Of a DNA stretch of 17,016 bases, positions 1-6,660 are shown one piece after another. A program made the translations under genes and the position numbers. This stretch comes from Emcibacter sp. (GTDB taxonomy: Bacteria > Pseudomonadota > Alphaproteobacteria > Sphingomonadales > Emcibacteraceae). The stretch covers positions 1-17,016 of the forward strand of contig JAGLJX010000015.1 of NCBI GenBank assembly GCA_023142175.1. Direction: 5' to 3'. Positions within the stretch are counted from its first letter, which is position 1. Every line of letters begins with the position of its first letter. Under the pieces are notes generated by a model. It saw nothing but the letters and a program-made list of their open reading frames with translations. It made no database searches and had not been told where the DNA came from.

Positions 1-235
1 GGGACGGATCAGGCAATTCTGCCCGTAACCTAGGCTTTAGGAAAGTTTCAGAGTTTTCCAGATCAACACCGCGCCCAACCACAACACGGGCAACAATTTC
101 CGGCAAGCCATGCTGCTGGGCAATGGCCTGAATGATACGGTATTCCGCGGGCCGTTCAATCCATGCCCGCCCGTTGACTGATTTTTCCACACCAAGAAGA
201 AAGTCTTGCCTCGGCAGGCTATCAATCATCGGCAT
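1..235 (-). CDS. recJ: Single-stranded-DNA-specific exonuclease RecJ, N-terminal fragment
   Basis: RecJ is a cytoplasmic 5'-3' single-strand exonuclease used in recombination and mismatch repair. Only the first 78 or so codons lie in the window; the gene continues past the left edge. Reading the minus strand from the ATG at 235-233 gives a product starting MPMIDSLPRQDFLLGVEKSV. It carries the typical alphaproteobacterial RecJ N-terminus: a short LGVEKS..GR.W segment, then HGLPEIVARVVVGRGVD and FLLKPRLRAELPDPS. The catalytic DHH motifs are further on and are not visible. The start overlaps the end of glpX by 14 bp; a second in-frame ATG at 229-227 would overlap by 8 bp. A hom-glpX-recJ order is common in Alphaproteobacteria, which supports the call. 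The other long minus-strand frame here (37-225) is a shadow. Confidence 0.85.
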   Translation of the reverse strand, partial: MPMIDSLPRQDFLLGVEKSVNGRAWIERPAEYRIIQAIAQQHGLPEIVARVVVGRGVDLENSETFLKPRLRAELPDPS

Positions 236-1196
236 GACGATTATGTTCGGCCCTGACCCAGCGAACTGTGCCTGTTTTGGAGCGCATGACAACGGATTCC
301 GTTGAATAGCCCTTGCCATTCAGTGTTTGATGAACCCCGCGCAGCAAATAACCATCGGTCACGCCGGTTGCGGCGAAAATAACATCGCCGCTGGCCATAT
401 CCTCGGTAGAATATTTACGGTTAAGATCTGTGATTCCCCATTTGCGGGCCCGTGCGCGTTCATCATCATTGCGAAAAGTAAGCCGGCCCTGCATCTGACC
501 GCCTATGCAGCGCAGTGCTGCCGCCGCCAGAACACCTTCAGGTGCGCCGCCAGACCCCATGTATATATCAACACTGGTATCAGGATTTGTTGTGTCAATG
601 ATGCCAGCCACATCACCATCCCCGATCAACTTGACCCGGGCGCCACTTTCGCGAATTTCACGAATAACATCCGCATGACGCGGACGATCCAGAACGCAGA
701 CCAGAATATCGCTGACCGTACAGCCTTTGGCTTTAGCCACCGCCTTGATATTTTCAGTTGGTGTTCTGTCCAGATCAACAACCCCTTCTTCGTAACCGGG
801 GCCAACGGCTACCTTGTCCATATACACATCCGGTGCATTCAACAGATGGTCTTCCTCTGAAATGGCAATCACGGCCAAAGAATTCTGCATAGCTTTAGCG
901 GCAATGGTGGTTCCTTCCAAAGGATCGAGAGCAATATCAACCCTTGGTCCTTTGCCTGTACCAACCTCTTCGCCGATGAACAGCATGGGTGCTTCGTCCC
1001 GCTCGCCCTCCCCGATCACAACGCGGCCCTTAATATCCATTTTATTGAGGGCTTCGCGCATGGCATCCACGGCGGCGGCATCCGCTTTTTTTTCATCACC
1101 CCGGCCAACCAGTTTCGCAGCAGAAACCGCAGCGGCCTCCGTTACCCGAACGAGATCCAATACCAAAAGTCGGTCCATATTTGATTCAAAGGACAT
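222..1196 (-). CDS. glpX: Class II fructose-1,6-bisphosphatase (GlpX)
   Basis: This enzyme hydrolyses fructose 1,6-bisphosphate to fructose 6-phosphate in the cytoplasm, for gluconeogenesis and, in some alphaproteobacteria, the Calvin cycle (where family members may also act on sedoheptulose bisphosphate). The 324-residue length is normal for the family. Visible motifs are GEGERDEAP (about residues 62-70), the metal and phosphate motif DPLEGTT (91-97) of the lithium-sensitive phosphatase superfamily, and SGGAPEGVLAAAALRCIGGQ near residue 220. The ATG at 1196-1194 is preceded by AAGGA at a spacing of about 9 nt, which supports this start. It lies 51 bp after hom, and its last codons overlap recJ, so it is probably cotranscribed with recJ. 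No strong promoter is evident in the AT-rich gap before it. Confidence 0.95.
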   Translation of the reverse strand: MSFESNMDRLLVLDLVRVTEAAAVSAAKLVGRGDEKKADAAAVDAMREALNKMDIKGRVVIGEGERDEAPMLFIGEEVGTGKGPRVDIALDPLEGTTIAAKAMQNSLAVIAISEEDHLLNAPDVYMDKVAVGPGYEEGVVDLDRTPTENIKAVAKAKGCTVSDILVCVLDRPRHADVIREIRESGARVKLIGDGDVAGIIDTTNPDTSVDIYMGSGGAPEGVLAAAALRCIGGQMQGRLTFRNDDERARARKWGITDLNRKYSTEDMASGDVIFAATGVTDGYLLRGVHQTLNGKGYSTESVVMRSKTGTVRWVRAEHNRHADD

Positions 1197-1247
1197 ATAT
1201 GTTTTTCCTTAGTTTAAAAATAACAAAAACTTGCTTTACAATTTCTT

Positions 1248-2540
1248 TTACAAATTCTCAATACGGATTGCCAGTGGTTTATCGATAACTGACGATAAAC
1301 TATCAATTTGATCAAGGGCATTCATCACACATTTTTCACGGGTCTCGTGCGTTACTATAATAACATAAACCGTTCCGTCCTGCTCCGCACCCTTTTGCAA
1401 CATGATATGCAGGGAGACATCCTCATCCCTGAGCGCGGCGGTAATATCCGCGACCACCCCCGGCTGTTCTTCCACATGAAGCCGGATGTAATAGGGGCCG
1501 ACACGGTCCAAGATGCTGATGGGGCTGGTTTCCTGCATTTCATTTATGGGCATGAAAAATGCCGGACCATTGTGACCACGGGCGATATCTATAATATCGG
1601 CGACCACAGCCGATGCCGTTGGGCCTTCACCCGCGCCGCGTCCTTCATAGAAGGTCCGGTCAATATAGTCACCATCGACCACAACGGCATTAAAACCGTT
1701 ATCCACGATAGCAATAGGGGCCGATTTTGGCACTAAGCAGGGATGAACCCGCTGTTCCAGCCCAGCACCCGAAAGGCTTGAAATACCAAGCAGCTTGATC
1801 CGATAGCCTAATTCGCGGGCATATTCAATATCCACCAGCTTGATCCGGCGGATGCCTTCCATATAGACATTGTCAAAGTCAGTTTTTACGCCAAAGGCAA
1901 CACTGCTCAGAATCGCCAGTTTATGACCCGCATCAATACCATCCAGATCAAGGGACGGATCGGCCTCCAGATAACCGAGAAGTTTGGTCTCTTCCAAAAT
2001 TTCGCTATAATCCTTGCCCGTAGCTTCCATCTGAGTCAGCATATAATTTGTCGTACCATTTAGGATGCCGTAAACTTTGGTCAATTTATTGGCGGCTAAC
2101 CCCTCGCCGATAGATTTAAGGATCGGAATACCACCAGCAACAGCGCCTTCAAAACGCAAGCCTACATCATTATCCTCTGCATTTTGGGCCAGTTCTGCGC
2201 CATGATGGGCAATAAGGGCTTTGTTGGCGGTGACAAAAGATTTGCCGCTGGATAAAGTCTGTTGCGCCAATGCCGCCGCGATACCATCGGAGCCGCCGAT
2301 AAGCTCGACCACAATTTCAACATCATCACGGGCGGCAAAGTCCAATGCATTATCGGTCCAGTCATAGCCCGAAATATCAATGCCCCGGTCCCGGCTTCGA
2401 TTGCTGGCGGAAACGGCTACAATTTCAATGGGACGACCGGTACGGGCCGCAATCATGCTGCTGTGTTCTTCCAGTATTTTAATGACACCTACACCAACGG
2501 TTCCAAGACCGGCAATGGCTATTTTAAGAGGTTCTTTCAC
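1248..2540 (-). CDS. hom: Homoserine dehydrogenase with C-terminal ACT domain
   Basis: This enzyme reduces aspartate semialdehyde to homoserine with NAD(P)H, the branch point to threonine and methionine. The protein has 430 residues, usual for the monofunctional form. In order it shows a Rossmann nucleotide loop GLGTVG (11-16), VTANKAL with a conserved Lys (K107), the catalytic-domain signature GGIPILKSIGEGLAANKL (about 136-163), ILNGTTNYML (159-168), and DAGHKLAIL containing the catalytic Lys (K207). From about residue 350 there is an ACT domain (YYIRLHVEEQPGVVADITAA), which in this family mediates feedback control by threonine. Its start codon overlaps the stop of the upstream aminotransferase by 4 bp (ATGA), so the two are probably translationally coupled. 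Confidence 0.96.
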   Translation of the reverse strand: MKEPLKIAIAGLGTVGVGVIKILEEHSSMIAARTGRPIEIVAVSASNRSRDRGIDISGYDWTDNALDFAARDDVEIVVELIGGSDGIAAALAQQTLSSGKSFVTANKALIAHHGAELAQNAEDNDVGLRFEGAVAGGIPILKSIGEGLAANKLTKVYGILNGTTNYMLTQMEATGKDYSEILEETKLLGYLEADPSLDLDGIDAGHKLAILSSVAFGVKTDFDNVYMEGIRRIKLVDIEYARELGYRIKLLGISSLSGAGLEQRVHPCLVPKSAPIAIVDNGFNAVVVDGDYIDRTFYEGRGAGEGPTASAVVADIIDIARGHNGPAFFMPINEMQETSPISILDRVGPYYIRLHVEEQPGVVADITAALRDEDVSLHIMLQKGAEQDGTVYVIIVTHETREKCVMNALDQIDSLSSVIDKPLAIRIENL

Positions 2541-3754
2541 TCTTTCGCTCCGTTTTTAAGATTTTCTATTATTTCAGGACTATCGGCCATGAATTTCTTG
2601 ATATTGCGAATGGCCTGACGTATGCGCTGCTCGTTTTCCACAAGCGCGATACGCACGAACCCTTCACCGTACTCACCAAAGCCTTCGCCTGGAGATACCG
2701 CCACATGGGCATGTTTCAGCAACTGTTTGGTGAATTCCATAGAACCAAGGTCGCGCCAAATTTCAGGAATTCTGGTCCAGGCAAACATGGTCGCCGCCGG
2801 AGATGGCACATCCCACCCCGCTTCTGCTAACCCCTTAATCAGCACATCACGGCGGGATTTATAAACACCTCGCGCATATTCAATATAATCCTGCGGGCCA
2901 TTAAATGCCGCCGTTGCCGCCACCTGCACAGGGGTGAAGGCCCCGTAATCCACATAGGATTTCATACGGGTCAGCGCCGCAATCAGGTCTTTGTTGCCCA
3001 CCGCAAACCCCATGCGCCATCCGGCCATGGAATAGGTCTTGCTGAGCGATGTAAACTCAACGGCGACATCCTTTGCCCCCTCTACCTGTAGAATGGAGGG
3101 CGGCGGATTGCCATCAAAATAAATTTCGGCATAGGCCAGATCAGACAAGATGTAAATTTGATGCTTGCGGGCAAAAGCTACGATCTTTTCATAAAAATCC
3201 AGAGTAACGACCTCTGCCGTCGGGTTTGACGGATAGTTAATCACAATAGCTAATGGTTTCGGGATGGAATGCTTTACGGCATGCTCCAGTCCCTCCATAA
3301 AATCATTGCCGTCACCTGTGGGGATATGGCGAATGGTCGCCCCGGCAATGATAAAACCAAAATGATGAATCGGATAACTGGGATTAGGCACCAAAATAAC
3401 ATCACCCGGCGCGGTAATTGCCTGAGCAAGATTAGCCAGCCCTTCTTTTGAGCCAAGTGTTACGATGCTTTCCGTTTCAGGATCAATATCCACATTGAAA
3501 CGCCGTTCGTAATAACCACACAACGCCTTACGTAACCCAGGAATTCCACGTGATGCGGAATAGCGGTGAACCTTGGGATTTTTCAGGGTTTCGGTTAGCT
3601 TGTCCATGACATGCTGAGGCGGTGTAAGGTCAGGATTTCCCATACCGAAATCAATAATATCCGCACCTGCCGCTCGTTCTTTTGCTTTCATGGCATTCAC
3701 TTCAGCAAAAACATACGGTGGCAATCTTTTTATGCGGTAGAAATCCTTTTCCAT
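2537..3754 (-). CDS. alaC: AlaC-like class I/II aminotransferase (glutamate-pyruvate type)
   Basis: A cytoplasmic PLP-dependent fold-type I aminotransferase of 405 residues. Visible features: RLPPYVFAEVNAMK (10-23), DFGMGNPDLTPP (35-46), YSASRGIPGLRKA (65-77), GSKEGLANL (101-109), NPSYPIH (124-130), NYPSNPTA with N177, SDLAYAEIYFDG with D205 and Y208, and the PLP-binding Lys in SLSKTYSMAGWRMGF (K239). As I remember it, the sequence runs close to E. coli AlaC along its whole length, so alanine/glutamate-pyruvate transamination is the likeliest activity. Relatives are often annotated as LL-diaminopimelate aminotransferase, and substrate cannot be settled from sequence. The ATG has a good ribosome site (AAGAGGA, about 5 nt away). 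The 4-bp overlap with hom suggests a role in aspartate-family or branched-chain amino-acid metabolism, which is inference. Confidence 0.88.
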   Translation of the reverse strand: MEKDFYRIKRLPPYVFAEVNAMKAKERAAGADIIDFGMGNPDLTPPQHVMDKLTETLKNPKVHRYSASRGIPGLRKALCGYYERRFNVDIDPETESIVTLGSKEGLANLAQAITAPGDVILVPNPSYPIHHFGFIIAGATIRHIPTGDGNDFMEGLEHAVKHSIPKPLAIVINYPSNPTAEVVTLDFYEKIVAFARKHQIYILSDLAYAEIYFDGNPPPSILQVEGAKDVAVEFTSLSKTYSMAGWRMGFAVGNKDLIAALTRMKSYVDYGAFTPVQVAATAAFNGPQDYIEYARGVYKSRRDVLIKGLAEAGWDVPSPAATMFAWTRIPEIWRDLGSMEFTKQLLKHAHVAVSPGEGFGEYGEGFVRIALVENEQRIRQAIRNIKKFMADSPEIIENLKNGAKE

Positions 3755-3912
3755 TTTTTCCTCTTGTTTAAAAACTAATTACACAATATTAGAACCATTA
3801 TGTAACAGCAAACGAGGGCAAAGGAAAATGTCTTTTACGCAATGGGGGCAAAAAAACTGTCGTATTTACCCGCTACACTCGTCATAATAGAATTTAATAA
3901 AAGCTGGGAAAA

Positions 3913-5700
3913 ATGGGTATGAGCGAAGAAAAAACTGAAATTGAGCAAATGTCCGAAAATATGGCTGAAATGACGGCTGAATTTCAGAAAATGGCTCAGG
4001 ATTTTATGGACAGCCAAAATACCCAGAATTCCGATATTGAAAATGACCCCATGCATATCGGCGAGACCCTCCTTGAACTAACCAAATATTATAGCTCCCA
4101 CCCGGAACAGTTGATCGAAAAACAAATGAACCTGTGGCAGGATTATATGAATCTCTGGCAAAATGCCTCGGCCAAGATGATGGGCGATGACAGCATTAAG
4201 CCGACCATTGAACCCGGACGCAGGGATAAACGGTTTAAAGATGCCGAATGGCAGGAAAATCATATTTTTGACTTCATCAAACAATCCTACCTGTTGGCCT
4301 CACGCCATCTGGCTGATGCGGCCAATGATATGAACCCTGAAAACGGCCATGATAAAGACAAGATGAATTTCTTCACGGGGCAGTTTATCGATGCCATGTC
4401 CCCGACAAATTTCGCCATGATGAACCCCGAAGTAATCCGCGAAACTGTTGAAAGCAAGGGCCAGAATCTGGTCAAGGGTCTGGAGAATATTATCCAGGAC
4501 TATGATACGGAAACCGGAAAATTAACCATCAGCATGACCGATAATGAAAAATTTGAACTAGGCCGGAATGTGGGCGCTACTCCGGGAAAGGTTATTTTCC
4601 GTAATGAACTTATTGAACTGATCCAATATTCTCCGGTCACTGAAAATCAATATAAAAAACCATTGTTGATAGTACCGCCGTGGATCAATAAATTTTATAT
4701 TCTTGACCTTCGCCCGGAAAATTCTCTGGTCAAATGGCTGACTGAAAAGGGCTATTGCACTTTCATCATATCCTGGCGCAATCCAGACAAGAGCATGGCG
4801 GATATTGGGTTGGAAGACTATATGAACCTTGGCGTACTTGCCGCCATTGATGCAGTCAGGCAAGCCACTGGCGAGAAAAAGATCAATACTGTGGGATATT
4901 GCATTGGCGGCACTATGTTGTCCTGCACATTGGCCTATCTGGCAGCAAAAGAAGAATTGGACCAGATCAGCTGTTCAACATTTTTGGTCACTCAGGTTGA
5001 TTTCAGCGAAGCCGGGGAACTGACCATCTTTGTCGATGAGAAACAGATGGCGGATATGAAACAAAATATGGACAAGCAGGGTTTTCTTGATGGCAAGACC
5101 ATGTCCAATACCTTTAATATGCTCCGTTCCAATGATCTGATTTGGTCATTCGTTATCAATAATTATATGAAGGGCAAAGACCCCATGCCCTTTGATCTAC
5201 TCTATTGGAACGGCGATAATACGCGCCTGACACGCGCCTGTCACCTGCAATATCTGGATGATATGTATCAGAATAACAATCTGGTCAAGCCGGGAGCTAT
5301 CACCCTTAACGATATGCCACTGGACCTGACTAAGATTGATATTCCCACCTATATTCAGGCCGCCCATACCGATCATATCTGCCCGTGGAAATCGGTTTAT
5401 AAAGGCACATGGAATTTTTCCGGCCCCAAACGGTTCATGCTGGCGGGTTCCGGTCATATTGCCGGCGTTGTTAACCCGCCATCTGCCAAAAAATATAATC
5501 ACTGGCTGAACGATGACCTGCCCCATGATGCAGACGAATGGCTGGAAGGTGCTACAAGCAAGGTTGGTTCATGGTGGGATGACTGGCATGGCTGGTTGTC
5601 AAAGAAATCCGGCCCCAAGGTTGCCGCCCGCATCCCCGGCGAAGGGCCGCTGAAAATATTGGGAAATGCCCCGGGAAACTACGTCAAAATACGTTACTAA
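3913..5700 (+). CDS. phaC: Class I poly(3-hydroxyalkanoate) synthase (PhaC)
   Basis: PhaC polymerises (R)-3-hydroxyacyl-CoA into polyester storage granules. The protein has 595 residues, normal for class I enzymes. The N-terminal 60 residues are Met- and Glu-rich and variable. The PhaC N-terminal domain signature RRDKRFKDAEWQEN..FDFIKQSYLL begins near residue 103. In the alpha/beta-hydrolase part, the lipase-like box GYCIGG contains nucleophile C330; D487 (in HTDHICPW) and H515 (in GSGHIAGVVNPP) complete the triad, spaced as in the well-studied Cupriavidus enzyme. The start is probably ATG 3913; ATG 3919 two codons later is an alternative, and both have only a weak ribosome site. No phaA, phaB, phasin or regulator lies beside it. 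It diverges from alaC across 158 bp and ends 12 bp from the convergent downstream gene. Confidence 0.94.
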   Translation: MGMSEEKTEIEQMSENMAEMTAEFQKMAQDFMDSQNTQNSDIENDPMHIGETLLELTKYYSSHPEQLIEKQMNLWQDYMNLWQNASAKMMGDDSIKPTIEPGRRDKRFKDAEWQENHIFDFIKQSYLLASRHLADAANDMNPENGHDKDKMNFFTGQFIDAMSPTNFAMMNPEVIRETVESKGQNLVKGLENIIQDYDTETGKLTISMTDNEKFELGRNVGATPGKVIFRNELIELIQYSPVTENQYKKPLLIVPPWINKFYILDLRPENSLVKWLTEKGYCTFIISWRNPDKSMADIGLEDYMNLGVLAAIDAVRQATGEKKINTVGYCIGGTMLSCTLAYLAAKEELDQISCSTFLVTQVDFSEAGELTIFVDEKQMADMKQNMDKQGFLDGKTMSNTFNMLRSNDLIWSFVINNYMKGKDPMPFDLLYWNGDNTRLTRACHLQYLDDMYQNNNLVKPGAITLNDMPLDLTKIDIPTYIQAAHTDHICPWKSVYKGTWNFSGPKRFMLAGSGHIAGVVNPPSAKKYNHWLNDDLPHDADEWLEGATSKVGSWWDDWHGWLSKKSGPKVAARIPGEGPLKILGNAPGNYVKIRY

Positions 5701-5712
5701 TGTGACCTGCGT

Positions 5713-6618
5713 TTATTTTTTGGGGCTTATCCTGACATAAATTCCTTTATGGTCCGAGACACGGCCATAGTCCTTTTTGGTAAAGATACGTTGGGCCGCC
5801 GTTACTTCAAGCGGGCTACCCTCATTCATCAGAATGTAATCAATGCGCTTGCCGTCAATTGTAGCATCCATCAGGCCCGCAGGGTTGGCCTGATAATAAA
5901 GGTCATTATAGCCAAAATTCTTGGTAACAAAGTGATAGGCGGGTGATCCGGCTTCAATATTAAAATCACCACAAAGAATTATGGCATCAGGTTTATTGTT
6001 GACCCTGACCTCCTCAGCCCATTTCATAATATTGCTGAATTGCGCTTGGAACGGCTCTTTTTTATCATCCCACCATCCTGTATGAACAGAAAATATATCA
6101 ATCTTGCCAATACCCTTAACCTCAGTCTCAGCGCGGGCTATATTGCGCGATTTCCAGAACTGGTGGCTTTGGTCCTTGGTCACAAACCGGGACTCCGTTT
6201 CTCTAAACGGAGTTTTACTAAAAATTGCGACACCTTCGCGCCATATATCCCAGCCGTAATGGGACCAATCCATATGAATATTATACCGCCCGCCAAGCAG
6301 CCTGTTGATCTTATTAGCGGCGTTGCTCTGCCCCTTGCCAAAGGGTGCAGTTTCGGGATTTCTGACATCACCACGCCATTCCCCGACCTCCTGAAGGCAA
6401 ACCAAATCCGCATCCAGATCAGCTATTGCCTGTGCAACAGTAGCCAGCAAGGGTTGATTGCGTTCAATGCGTTGTTGTGGTGTATCGCCTTCCTGCCTGA
6501 GCTCCTGATAGGTATGCAGGTTGATGGTCAGTATGACCAACTCATCCGCAGCATAAACAGCAGAAATGTGATTAGAGACCAAGAAAGTCAAAATTGATAA
6601 CAGTCTAAAGGAAAGCAT
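5713..6618 (-). CDS. Exported endonuclease/exonuclease/phosphatase (EEP) family protein
   Basis: A 301-residue metal-dependent hydrolase of the EEP (DNase I/sphingomyelinase-like) fold. A signal peptide is predicted at about residues 1-23 (hydrophobic core RLLSILTFLV, likely cleavage after VYA), so it should act in the periplasm or outside the cell. Family motifs in order are TINLH with N33, CLQEVGEW with metal-binding E77, SVHTGWWDD with H179, CGDFNIEAGS with D218 and N220, RIDYILM with D260, and SDHKG with the catalytic D289/H290 pair. All key residues are present, so it should be active. The substrate (nucleic acid, phosphodiester or phospholipid) cannot be told from sequence. It lies 42 bp downstream of the large repeat protein on the same strand and may be the last gene of the motor operon, although that link is only positional. 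Confidence 0.85.
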   Translation of the reverse strand: MLSFRLLSILTFLVSNHISAVYAADELVILTINLHTYQELRQEGDTPQQRIERNQPLLATVAQAIADLDADLVCLQEVGEWRGDVRNPETAPFGKGQSNAANKINRLLGGRYNIHMDWSHYGWDIWREGVAIFSKTPFRETESRFVTKDQSHQFWKSRNIARAETEVKGIGKIDIFSVHTGWWDDKKEPFQAQFSNIMKWAEEVRVNNKPDAIILCGDFNIEAGSPAYHFVTKNFGYNDLYYQANPAGLMDATIDGKRIDYILMNEGSPLEVTAAQRIFTKKDYGRVSDHKGIYVRISPKK

Positions 6619-6660
6619 TTTTATTCTATCATTCCCATTATATCTCTCTAATTTCGGATT

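Noticed and set aside
327..1212. Long plus-strand reading frames opposite glpX (177 and 132 codons)
   Set aside because: They are antisense to a clear glpX gene, match no family I recognise and lack credible ribosome sites.
3755..3912. Housekeeping promoters in the alaC-phaC divergent gap
   Set aside because: Only weak hexamer matches were found (for example TTGCTG-N17-TATTGT on the minus strand), not enough to assign.
5701..5712. A bidirectional terminator between phaC and the EEP gene
   Set aside because: The 12-bp gap holds no inverted repeat; no hairpin with a T run was seen there.
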